Assembly (NCBI GenBank): GCA_934234005.1
Contig: CAKQHC010000016.1
Span: 1-20,971 of the forward strand
From: an uncultured Methanomassiliicoccales archaeon
GTDB taxonomy: Archaea; Thermoplasmatota; Thermoplasmata; Methanomassiliicoccales; Methanomethylophilaceae
DNA length: 20,971 nt
Direction of reading: 5' to 3'
The notes under the pieces were generated by a model. The model saw only the letters and a program-made list of their open reading frames with translations. It was not told the origin of the DNA and did not search any database. The number at the start of each line of letters is the position of its first letter. The stretch's first letter is position 1. This document shows positions 1-6,674 of the stretch, piece by piece. The translations under genes were made by a program, and so were the position numbers.

Positions 1-1118
1 GTCATTTCATCCGCTTCCGGCCAGGCAAATTTCTCCACAAGAATTCCGTTATCGGTTTGGGAAATTATATCGTCACGGGTCAATTTTCCCGAACGGATTA
101 CCATATTCAACGGTTTTATCGTAGGTGTACGGTCATAAGCACCCTGCGCTTCGACACTCGATCTGCGCATTCCGTTACCTGTGCTGTCTCCGCAGTATGT
201 GTCGCGGATGAATCCCTTCAGAACACCTTTTTCAATCAATACCTTTCTCTCGGCCGGAACGCCTTCATCATCGAAAACACAAGATAAAGGCGCAGAAACG
301 GTAGGGTCATCCACAATATCTACACATTCGGAAGCGACCTGCTTACCGACCGAATCCTTCCACAGACTGCGGCCGTATTTCACGTTCTCCCCGTTTACCG
401 CAGAACCGACTGCAGACATCATCATATCGCCCAATTCGCTTGGAGGAAGAATCATAGACAGTTTCTCGGAGCCTTTAAACTCCCTGGATCTTGCCGCGGC
501 CTCGGCCTTATCGGACAGAGCATGTGCTATTGCAGCCGGATCGAGAGTGAGGTGCGTACCGTGGAATGTTTCCATTCCCTCCCCCGGATGATCCAGCTTA
601 GTCATGGAAGTAAAATGGCCGTATACCAAAGTACTTCTGTGTTCACAATCCACACCGTTGCTGTTAATGACATGCCCGACATTCGCAGACACTCTTATCT
701 GGGCACGGGGAATATTTACGCGACAGTTGCTAATGATTTCTTTTGCAATCTCTCTTAAATCTTCGGGAGAAATGTTCTCTACATTCTTATCCCAAACATC
801 CGGCGCAGCAATCTTTGCTTTGGCCGGTATGGCGTATCCTTTGAATGCTTCATTCACGGGCGAGAATTTGAGAACCGATTCGGCCATACTCATGCAGCTA
901 TCGACCGATTTTTCGGAATTCAGAGATATCGACGACTTTCCGATACGCCCGTCTTTGGCCATACGGAACATCATTCCCGATTCCGTTTTCGTCTCGATAT
1001 TGCTGATTTTTGAATCGTCGATATATATTGTGTTGACGGATGTTTCCGACATATACACTTCGGCCTGATCGTACGCATTCATCGCAGAAACTGCTTTATC
1101 CAAAATATGGCCGTTCAT
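1..1118 (-). CDS. pmbA: TldE/PmbA-like protein of the TldD/TldE protease pair (partial, 3' end outside window)
   Basis: The minus-strand reading frame stays open from an ATG at 1118 to the left edge, about 372 codons, so the C-terminus is missing. It begins MNGHILDKAVSAMNAYDQAE and carries PmbA/TldE features: an early segment typical of the fold, a central stretch around LSMILPPSELGDMMMSAVGSAVNGE, and a DDEGVPAERKVLIEKGVLKGF segment followed by RDTYCGDSTGNGMRRSS. As in TldE, there is no HExxxH zinc motif; that motif is in the neighbouring TldD. In the known family the two proteins form a heterodimeric metalloprotease acting on unfolded peptides and, in bacteria, on RiPP precursors and CcdA. 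Its ATG overlaps the tldD stop as ATGA, and a GGAGG ribosome-binding site lies five bases upstream, so translation is probably coupled. The family is clear; the peptide substrate in this organism is not known. Confidence 0.9.
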   Translation of the reverse strand, partial: MNGHILDKAVSAMNAYDQAEVYMSETSVNTIYIDDSKISNIETKTESGMMFRMAKDGRIGKSSISLNSEKSVDSCMSMAESVLKFSPVNEAFKGYAIPAKAKIAAPDVWDKNVENISPEDLREIAKEIISNCRVNIPRAQIRVSANVGHVINSNGVDCEHRSTLVYGHFTSMTKLDHPGEGMETFHGTHLTLDPAAIAHALSDKAEAAARSREFKGSEKLSMILPPSELGDMMMSAVGSAVNGENVKYGRSLWKDSVGKQVASECVDIVDDPTVSAPLSCVFDDEGVPAERKVLIEKGVLKGFIRDTYCGDSTGNGMRRSSVEAQGAYDRTPTIKPLNMVIRSGKLTRDDIISQTDNGILVEKFAWPEADEM

Positions 1119-2527
1119 TGGCCTCCCCCCACAATCATCTTTGCACGCATATACGGCCCTCCGGACGACACACGAACCCAGTCTTCTATGCCTTTTCCAC
1201 ACATGCCTCCGTCCAATACAACTTCTTTGGACAACGCATCGGCGGAACACAGAATCTCCACAGATTTGCCGGTGAGTGTGAATGACTGAAGCATCTTGGT
1301 TATCTCTCCGTTTTCCACAAGATATCCTCTGAGGCATTTTGCTTCGAAACAGCCGCCTACCGGATCTTCCATTCCGTTGACCATTTTATCACACAGGATT
1401 CCATATTTCGTATCCGAAATCAACTCATCCTTGTCCCAGGTTCCTGGACCGAAATATGTGTTGGTCATCCTGACCCAAGTTCTCTTACCGAAATTTTCCG
1501 CACGACCGTTGCCGGTGGGCCTGACTCCGAGCTGTGCCGCGGTTTCGAGCGAATGCATATATCCGCAGTAGACTCCGTGATCTATTATCTTGGTACACGA
1601 CGACGGTGTTCCCTCGTCGTCAAAAGGCACAGAACCGTGAGCGCCCGGAACAGTTCCGTTGTCATACATGCTTATCACATCGGATGCCATCTTCTTCCCG
1701 ACGGCATCGGTAAGGAACGAGCGCTTCTTGGTAATTTCATCCCCTTCGGATGCATGACCCATAGCCTCATGGGCCAGCAATCCGGATACCATCGGATCCG
1801 AAATAACCGTAAGATTTCCCGACGGTGCTCTTTCGGCGCCCAGAGTCGCTATGGCCTCTTCCGCGGTGCGCCTTCCGACACCTTCTATGTCCAAATCCCG
1901 CACAATTTCATATCCGCGCGTACTGTCCGGACCGTCATAATAACGTTCCATCCTACTTCCGTCTGCCGCCACGGACATTGCCCTGCATAACGTACGAACC
2001 TCCTGCCACGACAGGTCGGAACCGGCCGAATTAACAAGACAGTTGTCCTTTATCTCTTCCGAATACGAACCTATGCTGTTGATAATACGCTGATCTATCG
2101 ACTGCGCCTTGTCCATATCAATGGCTGCCGAAATCTTCTCGTCCAAACTGACGGAATCGGGATGAATACGGACGTCTGCATCCACTTTTTTTCTTATAGC
2201 CGAAGGCTCCAGAACCAAATTCGATTTTTTCTCGCCGGATGCGTTCCTTACGGCGGATTCCGCTGCTTTGAGAATGTCTTTTCTGTCAAAGGACGTTACG
2301 GTTCCGTAACCCCATCTTCCTCCGATCCATGCTCTGAGACATACGCCCCCCGTACTTTTCTCCACAAGTTGTCTCAATTCTCCGTTCAGTGAACTTATCC
2401 CCGTGGAACGTATGGTCTGTGATTTTGCATCACAGAATTCGGCACCCAAATCGTTCATGCGATTTACTGCGTCATACAACACATCCTGAGATTGCCGTGC
2501 ATTCTCCATTATAGTCTGTTGCATCAT
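1115..2527 (-). CDS. tldD: TldD family zinc metalloprotease
   Basis: A protein of about 470 residues, the usual TldD length. The zinc motif HEAMGHASEGD (HExxxH) is at about residues 253-258 of this start, followed by the family's FDDEGTPSSCTKIIDHGVYCGYM region and by NTYFGPG. TldD supplies the active site of the TldD/TldE heterodimer, cytoplasmic, degrading unfolded peptides. The frame is open further upstream to 2590, but that would overlap the preceding peptidase gene by 67 bases. The ATG at 2527 overlaps the peptidase stop as ATGA, and the second ATG at 2524 has a GGTGAT ribosome-binding site three bases upstream, so either is the likely start. The gene is the middle of a three-gene operon (M24 peptidase, tldD, pmbA). 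Confidence 0.92.
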   Translation of the reverse strand: MMQQTIMENARQSQDVLYDAVNRMNDLGAEFCDAKSQTIRSTGISSLNGELRQLVEKSTGGVCLRAWIGGRWGYGTVTSFDRKDILKAAESAVRNASGEKKSNLVLEPSAIRKKVDADVRIHPDSVSLDEKISAAIDMDKAQSIDQRIINSIGSYSEEIKDNCLVNSAGSDLSWQEVRTLCRAMSVAADGSRMERYYDGPDSTRGYEIVRDLDIEGVGRRTAEEAIATLGAERAPSGNLTVISDPMVSGLLAHEAMGHASEGDEITKKRSFLTDAVGKKMASDVISMYDNGTVPGAHGSVPFDDEGTPSSCTKIIDHGVYCGYMHSLETAAQLGVRPTGNGRAENFGKRTWVRMTNTYFGPGTWDKDELISDTKYGILCDKMVNGMEDPVGGCFEAKCLRGYLVENGEITKMLQSFTLTGKSVEILCSADALSKEVVLDGGMCGKGIEDWVRVSSGGPYMRAKMIVGGGQ

Positions 2528-3615
2528 ATCACCGTATATGAATGGTCGAATGATGTCAAAATCTCGCATCCGTTCTCGGTTATCAGACATGTATCCTCAA
2601 TTCTGATTCCGCCTACTCCGGGTATATATATTCCAGGTTCTGCGGACACAATGTTTCCTGCTTTCAGAATCTGATCCGATCTCGGAGAAACATGGATTCC
2701 CTGATGGACTTCCTGCCCTATGCCGTGGCCGAAAGAATGAATGAATAACCCCTTGAATTCCGATTCGTCTATGACCTTTCTGGCAGCAAGATCCGCAGCC
2801 TTGGCTTCCGCACCGTCGCAATACTCTGCAATTCCTGCAGATTGCGCTTCCAAAACCACTTCGTATGCCCGCTCCAGTCTAGAATCGGGTTTTCCGAAAA
2901 ACACTGTACGGGTCATATCCGAACAATAGCGGTTGTACTTCGTTCCGAAATCAAAAAGTGCCGCTTCCCCTCTGACCAGTTTGTGATCACCCGGCATGTA
3001 ATGGGGCTGCGATGAGTTCGCACCGAATGCTGCTATTGTGTCAAATGCATTGCCGGTGCCCCCGAGTTCACGCATTCTGTTGTCCATGCGGGCTGCAACC
3101 TGCTTTTCCGTAATGCCTTCGCACAGGTAATCGGGTATCTCCGATGCGACACGCGATGATATTCTGCATGCCTCCCTGGTAGCATCGATTTCCTTTGCAT
3201 CCTTCACGGAAACTGTTTTCTCTATTGCATCCGACGCATTGTGAAGTTCGTGTCCCTCGGGCATGAATTTTTCCAGAGCGGTTACGGCTCCGTACGAAGC
3301 ACAGGAGTAGTTGAAACCTATCTTTCTGCATCCCTTCAATGCGTTCTCGAAACAACTCTTGAACTGATCCTTCGTCTCCGGAACAATCACGTTACCTTTG
3401 GCAGATCTTGCAGTCTCGGCTTCCAAAATATTAGTAATAACATCCAACGAACCGTCGGAACGTACAACGGCATATGAATGTTCGAAACAACCCGAAGTCT
3501 GTTCCGTAAGGTACCAGAATGTAGAATCAAGAAACGGCTCATCACCGTTGGCAATGATTATCGCATCCAAACCTTCAGCATTTTCCATCAGCCTTTCGGC
3601 CCTGGTTTTAGGCAT
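2524..3615 (-). CDS. M24 family aminopeptidase (Xaa-Pro aminopeptidase-like)
   Basis: A 363-residue protein with an N-terminal creatinase-like domain (about 1-130) and a C-terminal pita-bread metallopeptidase domain. All five dimetal ligands expected in M24 enzymes are visible: D222 (in ALFDFGT), D233 (in YCSDMTRT), H297 (in HSFGHGIGQEVH), E326 (in SAEPGIY) and E340 (in GIRIEDT), and H205 in SQPHY matches a conserved substrate-site histidine. The layout is that of prolidases and Xaa-Pro aminopeptidases, which remove residues next to proline; exact specificity cannot be read from sequence. It is first in an operon with tldD and pmbA, so the three may work together in peptide turnover (inference). 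A TATA-like AATTATAT at 3638-3645 is centred about 27 bases before the ATG, pointing to a leaderless mRNA. Confidence 0.92.
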   Translation of the reverse strand: MPKTRAERLMENAEGLDAIIIANGDEPFLDSTFWYLTEQTSGCFEHSYAVVRSDGSLDVITNILEAETARSAKGNVIVPETKDQFKSCFENALKGCRKIGFNYSCASYGAVTALEKFMPEGHELHNASDAIEKTVSVKDAKEIDATREACRISSRVASEIPDYLCEGITEKQVAARMDNRMRELGGTGNAFDTIAAFGANSSQPHYMPGDHKLVRGEAALFDFGTKYNRYCSDMTRTVFFGKPDSRLERAYEVVLEAQSAGIAEYCDGAEAKAADLAARKVIDESEFKGLFIHSFGHGIGQEVHQGIHVSPRSDQILKAGNIVSAEPGIYIPGVGGIRIEDTCLITENGCEILTSFDHSYTVI

Positions 3616-3637
3616 ACCTACGCATTGTACTTATGCG

Positions 3638-3645
3638 ATATAATT
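3638..3645 (-). promoter_or_regulatory. TATA box of the M24 peptidase-tldD-pmbA operon
   Basis: On the minus strand the box reads AATTATAT, centred about 27 bases before the ATG at 3615. This is the archaeal TATA-to-start distance, so transcription should begin at or very near the start codon. Confidence 0.5.
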
Positions 3646-3652
3646 GTAGGGA

Positions 3653-3681
3653 AAGGCTCTGCGGATGCGACACAGAGCCTT
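3653..3681 (-). terminator. Hairpin after the aspartate dehydrogenase gene
   Basis: A perfect 9-bp stem, AAGGCTCTG (3653-3661) pairing with CAGAGCCTT (3673-3681), with an 11-base loop. It lies 7 bases past the stop codon and 8 bases before the next TATA box. The T tract after it is short (TTTCCC), so it may be a weak terminator or an mRNA 3' end signal. Confidence 0.55.
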
Positions 3682-3688
3682 ATTGAAT

Positions 3689-4495
3689 TTAGATTCCTAT
3701 CCACTCATTCCTTACAATTCTCTTCAATGCGGAGATTGCGGACATTGCGGCAAGGTATGAAGTTTTGGGATTGTCCGGAGACGGAACATTGTATGTGTGG
3801 CAGGTCATTTCTCCGAACTCTCCTTTTATCCTGAGTTCATGCGAATTGCTGGTGGTCTTCGGATCGCATACTATCGTCACTTTCGTACGGTCGAATCCGA
3901 TTCCGAGAAGACTGACCGTTGCCGCAACATTGATGTTCTTGGGAAACAGAGAAACAGCCTCTCTGGCCGGTCCGGAATAGATAAGCGTCTTTTCCGTAAG
4001 CTTCTGCACATCGATTCCCTGATCGGTAACGTATTTGATACCCATCAGAGACTTGGGGCCTTTGGTGGTAATAAGTTCCACATCCTCCAATCCTCCGACC
4101 TGGGATGACCTGAGTCCGTCCGTTCCGCAGACGGCCCCCGACGGAACATAAATCTTTGCTTCGGATTCTCTGGCTTTAGTAACTACCATTTCTCTGAAAC
4201 AATCGTCCACAAGTGCTCCGACGGACATGATCATAATGTCTACCCCTCTGGCAACCACTTTCGGAAGGATGTCCTTGGCCGCGCCCTGCGATGCCGCTTC
4301 CACAACGAGATCGCAGTGGTAAAGTTCCTCCTCGACATCATCGATTACAATTGCCTTCTTAAGTTCCGATGCGAGCTGTTTTGCCAGTTCCATGTCGATA
4401 TCCGTAAGGTAGATTCTTTTTACCTCGGCCATCTCGTCGGCGGCCTTGGCAAGCTTGGACCCGATTGAACCGCATCCTACGATCGTTATGCGCAT
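3689..4495 (-). CDS. L-aspartate dehydrogenase
   Basis: A protein of about 268 residues matching the aspartate dehydrogenase family (often called NadX/AspDH, usual length 240-270). An N-terminal Rossmann fold starts with MRITIVGCGSIGSKLAKA (dinucleotide-binding glycines at residues 7-12) and DID at the end of the second strand. PSGAVCGTDGLRSS and PKNINVAATVSLLGIGFDRT are family hallmarks, and H219 in SNSHELRIKGEFG corresponds to the conserved catalytic histidine. The enzyme oxidises L-aspartate to iminoaspartate with NAD(P)+, feeding quinolinate synthase (NadA) in NAD synthesis; nadA and nadC are not in this window. A GTG at 4501 is also in frame, but the ATG at 4495 begins the Rossmann strand properly and has GGGTG four bases upstream. 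Cytoplasmic. Confidence 0.88.
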   Translation of the reverse strand: MRITIVGCGSIGSKLAKAADEMAEVKRIYLTDIDMELAKQLASELKKAIVIDDVEEELYHCDLVVEAASQGAAKDILPKVVARGVDIMIMSVGALVDDCFREMVVTKARESEAKIYVPSGAVCGTDGLRSSQVGGLEDVELITTKGPKSLMGIKYVTDQGIDVQKLTEKTLIYSGPAREAVSLFPKNINVAATVSLLGIGFDRTKVTIVCDPKTTSNSHELRIKGEFGEMTCHTYNVPSPDNPKTSYLAAMSAISALKRIVRNEWIGI

Positions 4496-4527
4496 GAACA
4501 CCCGTTACTTGTATTGATTAATAATTG

Positions 4528-4548
4528 TTTGCAGAGATATATTGCAAA
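4528..4548. promoter_or_regulatory. Inverted repeat upstream of aspartate dehydrogenase (possible operator)
   Basis: TTTGCA (4528-4533) and TGCAAA (4543-4548) form a perfect 6-bp inverted repeat with a 9-base AT-rich spacer. It lies 33-53 bases before the ATG at 4495, between the TATA-like TTAAAATATA at 4563-4572 and the start codon. Six-base arms can arise by chance; an operator role is inference. Confidence 0.3.
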
Positions 4549-4562
4549 ATCAACGTAATTCG

Positions 4563-4572
4563 TATATTTTAA
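4563..4572 (-). promoter_or_regulatory. TATA-like box for aspartate dehydrogenase
   Basis: The minus strand reads TTAAAATATA here, the best TATA match in the 150-base gap upstream of the gene, and would start an mRNA with a leader of about 50 bases. A second candidate, ATTATTAA at 4518-4525, is centred 27 bases before the ATG and would give a leaderless mRNA. Which is used cannot be decided from the sequence. Confidence 0.4.
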
Positions 4573-4645
4573 CCGTATTTTCTCTGTGTTCAATTGTTTT
4601 ATAACGAATTTCGTAATGATTTAACATATGACAGCATAGCTTAGG

Positions 4646-5308
4646 TCAACAGCTTCCGTCCCATTCCGCCATGAATTCGTCCAAAAACGTCACCATGAAT
4701 TCGTGACGGGAATCGGCAATGCGGCGTGCGGCATCCGTGTTCATCATATTCCTCAAAAGAAGCAACTTCTCATAAAAATGGTTGACAGTTGTTCCTTTGT
4801 TCGCATAATATTCCGCTTCGCTCATATTTTCGCGATAGATCTCGTCGGGAATGTGCATAGCTCTTCCGCGCGAACCACCGTATGCGAATGCTCTGGCAAT
4901 CCCTATGGCGCCGATTGCATCCAATCTGTCGGCATCTTGTACTATGCGCCCCTCAAGAGTGTCGGGAACGACCGAATCTCTTCCTTTGAACGAAATCTGC
5001 GCTATGATTCTGCACACTGTATCCTGCAATGAATCGTCAAAACCTTCTGAATCCATAAAACGGCAGGCATTAGCGTATCCGTTGTCTCCGAACAGTTTGC
5101 GATCATCCACATCGTGAAGCAAAGAAGACAGTCTGATTATATCGCGGTTGCCTCCTTCTTCTGATTGTATGGCGCATGCCAGATTATGAACGCGTATTGT
5201 GTGGTATGCGTCATGCCCGCTACTGTCCTCCGAAAAAATATGTTTGACAAATTCAACAGCTCTGTCAAATACGGATTCGTCCATATCCGGCACAACGGAA
5301 TGTCGCAT
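4646..5308 (-). CDS. HD-domain phosphohydrolase (YedJ-like)
   Basis: A protein of 220 residues with an HD metal-dependent phosphohydrolase domain. H36 (in AYHTIRVHN), the H65-D66 pair (in SSLLHDVDD) and D125 (in QDADRLDAIGAIGIARAF) match the H...HD...D ligand pattern, and the DADRLDAIGAIG plus ARAFAYGG segments are typical of the small YedJ group of HD proteins. Substrates of this group are probably nucleotides, but none is established for archaea. The ATG at 5308 lies 27 bases from the centre of the TATA box shared with the divergent Rrf2 gene, consistent with a leaderless mRNA. An alternative ATG at 5284 (MDESVFDRAVEF) has its own TATA-like AATTATAT just upstream and gives an N-terminus nearer the family norm. 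No convincing terminator is seen after its stop. Confidence 0.85.
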   Translation of the reverse strand: MRHSVVPDMDESVFDRAVEFVKHIFSEDSSGHDAYHTIRVHNLACAIQSEEGGNRDIIRLSSLLHDVDDRKLFGDNGYANACRFMDSEGFDDSLQDTVCRIIAQISFKGRDSVVPDTLEGRIVQDADRLDAIGAIGIARAFAYGGSRGRAMHIPDEIYRENMSEAEYYANKGTTVNHFYEKLLLLRNMMNTDAARRIADSRHEFMVTFLDEFMAEWDGSC

Positions 5309-5328
5309 ATAATTAATGCTGAGGAAAA

Positions 5329-5349
5329 ATCCTATATGTATTGTGGGTT
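5329..5349. promoter_or_regulatory. Weak Rrf2-type box over the Rrf2/HD divergent promoter
   Basis: ATCCTAT (5329-5335), seven bases, then GTGGGTT (5343-5349). This matches the iscS box ATCCTAC-N7-GTAGGAT at 6 of 7 left-arm and 5 of 7 right-arm positions with the same spacer length. It covers the TATA box, as expected of an autorepressor site. It is the weakest of the three sites and was found by looking for the motif, so it is tentative. Confidence 0.4.
5332..5339. promoter_or_regulatory. Shared TATA element of the divergent HD and Rrf2 genes
   Basis: CTATATGT on the plus strand, ACATATAG on the minus strand. Its centre is about 27 bases from both the Rrf2 ATG at 5364 and the HD-gene ATG at 5308, so one near-symmetric element could serve both directions with leaderless mRNAs. 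Confidence 0.5.
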
Positions 5350-5363
5350 ATCCAGACTCCGTT

Positions 5364-5819
5364 ATGAAAGTTTCCACAAGAGGCAGATATGCGATACGCA
5401 TAATGTTGGACATAGCCATGAACGGAAAAGACGGCCCCGTCAGTTTTAAGGATGTCTCCATAAGACAGGATATTTCCGTGAAATATATGGAGCAGATTGG
5501 TTCCATGCTTACGCGTGCCGGATGCTTAAAAAGCGTACGCGGTTCACGCGGGGGATATTGCCTTGTTGGTAAAGCATCCGATTACACAATAGGCAAAATA
5601 CTTCGCATAACCGAAGGGCCTCTCAGTTCCGTTGCATGTCTGGAAGGAGATATTAACACGTGTCCCAGAAAGATGGAATGCCTTACATTGCCTTTGTGGG
5701 AAAAACTCAACGAGGCTATAGACAACGTAGTCGACAATATGACTTTGCAGGACCTCATTGACTGCGATACGCGCAGGCATATGGTCAGCATCGAATCGGA
5801 TATCGGTTCTGGCATATGA
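5364..5819 (+). CDS. Rrf2 family transcriptional regulator with putative Fe-S cysteines
   Basis: A 151-residue protein beginning MKVSTRGRYAIRIMLDIA, the classic Rrf2 N-terminus, followed by a winged helix-turn-helix (about 25-70) whose wing reads KSVRGSRGGYCL. The region at 92-106 holds C92, C100 and C106 (ACLEGDINTCPRKMEC) followed by LPLWEKLNEAI, the arrangement that binds a [2Fe-2S] cluster in IscR and related sensors. The frame opens at 5316, but only the ATG at 5364 gives the family N-terminus and it lies at the correct distance from the TATA box. Family members such as IscR and CymR control Fe-S assembly and cysteine metabolism. The nearby iscS-iscU-cysK operon and metY, both with a matching promoter box, are the probable targets (inference). 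It is divergent from the HD gene and convergent with the DIP1984-family gene. Confidence 0.92.
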   Translation: MKVSTRGRYAIRIMLDIAMNGKDGPVSFKDVSIRQDISVKYMEQIGSMLTRAGCLKSVRGSRGGYCLVGKASDYTIGKILRITEGPLSSVACLEGDINTCPRKMECLTLPLWEKLNEAIDNVVDNMTLQDLIDCDTRRHMVSIESDIGSGI

Positions 5820-5820
5820 T

Positions 5821-6023
5821 ACAATACGGCACGTTGTCATTGACAGGGATCCCCTGACCCTCCCTCGTCCGTTGCGGCCGGTACACGGTAATAACAATAT
5901 CCGTATCTGTGCACATGTAACATTGGGGGCAATACAATAAACAGTCCTGCCCTTCGGACCATATGCATAAATGCCATACCCTGGCCGGGTCGCACCCACT
6001 CCGTCACGGACTACCAACCCTGT
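5821..6023. other. Gap between convergent genes, rich in short hairpins; no gene recognised
   Basis: About 200 bases between the stop codons of the Rrf2 and DIP1984-family genes. It is visibly more GC-rich than the other gaps in the window. Short perfect stems include CAGGG/CCCTG (5844-5856), GTCC/GGAC (5944-5959), GCCA/TGGC (5973-5985), GGGT/ACCC (5987-5997) and TCCG/CGGA (6000-6010), the last three nearly back to back. No tRNA cloverleaf, RNase P or SRP RNA core motif was recognised. It may simply hold the 3' ends of both mRNAs, or a small RNA. Confidence 0.35.
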
Positions 6024-6479
6024 TCAAATGAGTTCCGTTGTCCAATTGAGTTCCTGTATCCTGTTATCGGTGACACGGATACATTTTGATATGTCATCGA
6101 TTTTCTTCATCATCTCTTTCACATTTACGGTACTGAGAATTTTTATTTCGGATGAAGAGTGTCTGTTAACAACACAGCTTGCTTCGCTTACAAAAGACCT
6201 CAAAATATCTGCCTTGCGCATAAGCGTATCGCGTCTGGCTATCAAAGAGGTTATGGTTTCTCCGTCCGAAGATTCAGTAACGCTGTTTGTGATGTTTATT
6301 CTGCAAATCAAATCCTGTAACTGATCTGCAACGGAATCCAACTCTGCGATGAGATCTAAAGGATTCTCTCCCGGGCTCTCGCCTTCCTGAACTTTGGAAT
6401 TGTTCACCAGTCTTTCCTGCAGATGATACATTCTTTGATTCAGGTCTGCCCTCATTTTCAAAGCTTCGGCGAGTTTCAT
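6024..6479 (-). CDS. DIP1984 family (septicolysin-like) coiled-coil protein
   Basis: A 151-residue protein beginning MKLAEALKMRADLNQRMYHLQERL. It fits the DIP1984/septicolysin family along its full length: NNSKVQEGESPGENPLDLIAELD near residues 26-48, INITNSVT (62-69), the SEIKILSTVNV segment in the C-terminal third, and the terminal IQELNWTTEL. The composition is helical and charged with heptad-like leucines, so a coiled-coil bundle is likely. No catalytic motif, signal peptide or membrane segment is visible, and the function of the family is not established (the name septicolysin comes from one early bacterial report). A TATA-like TCATATAT around 6499-6506 lies a little over 20 bases before the ATG. 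The family is mainly bacterial, so transfer is plausible (inference). Confidence 0.85.
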   Translation of the reverse strand: MKLAEALKMRADLNQRMYHLQERLVNNSKVQEGESPGENPLDLIAELDSVADQLQDLICRINITNSVTESSDGETITSLIARRDTLMRKADILRSFVSEASCVVNRHSSSEIKILSTVNVKEMMKKIDDISKCIRVTDNRIQELNWTTELI

Positions 6480-6597
6480 GGTTGTATATTGCCAAAATAT
6501 ATGATAATGATTGGGTCCGAAAATACTTTGTTAGGCAATATCCAAGAATCAGACCGTGATTGATAAAACCGATTCTATTCTATCAAAATAAACGGGC

Positions 6598-6630
6598 CGC
6601 CGTAATCGGGAAGACAGGATCGACTACGGC
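6598..6630. other. Interrupted hairpin between cysK and the DIP1984-family gene
   Basis: GCCGTA (6598-6603) pairs with TACGGC (6625-6630), and after a one-base mismatch TCG pairs with CGA inside. On the minus strand the stem is followed by GGCCCGTTTATTTTG, so it could be a second transcript-end signal for the cysK operon or a structured 5' element. Confidence 0.35.
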
Positions 6631-6647
6631 GATATGGTATAGGAGGA

Positions 6648-6661
6648 GGGGCCGAAGCCCC
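6648..6661 (-). terminator. Hairpin with UUCG tetraloop after cysK
   Basis: On the minus strand GGGGC, TTCG, GCCCC: a 5-bp GC stem closed by the very stable UUCG tetraloop, followed by TCCTCCTATACC. It begins 13 bases after the cysK stop codon, at the end of the iscS-iscU-cysK operon. Confidence 0.65.
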
Positions 6662-6674
6662 GAAATGCTGATGT

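Noticed and set aside
181..1068. Plus-strand open frames opposite the TldE/PmbA and TldD genes
   Set aside because: They lie antisense to well-recognised protease genes, show no family features and have no promoter or ribosome-binding site.
5940..6015. Possible tRNA or SRP/RNase P RNA in the hairpin-rich gap
   Set aside because: The hairpins do not make a cloverleaf (no 7-bp acceptor stem, no proper T arm), and no conserved SRP or RNase P core motif was found on either strand.
5544..6017. A 157-codon minus-strand frame covering the gap after the Rrf2 gene
   Set aside because: Most of it is antisense to the Rrf2 coding region, its composition is not protein-like and it has no ribosome-binding site. 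It does not explain the hairpin-rich gap.
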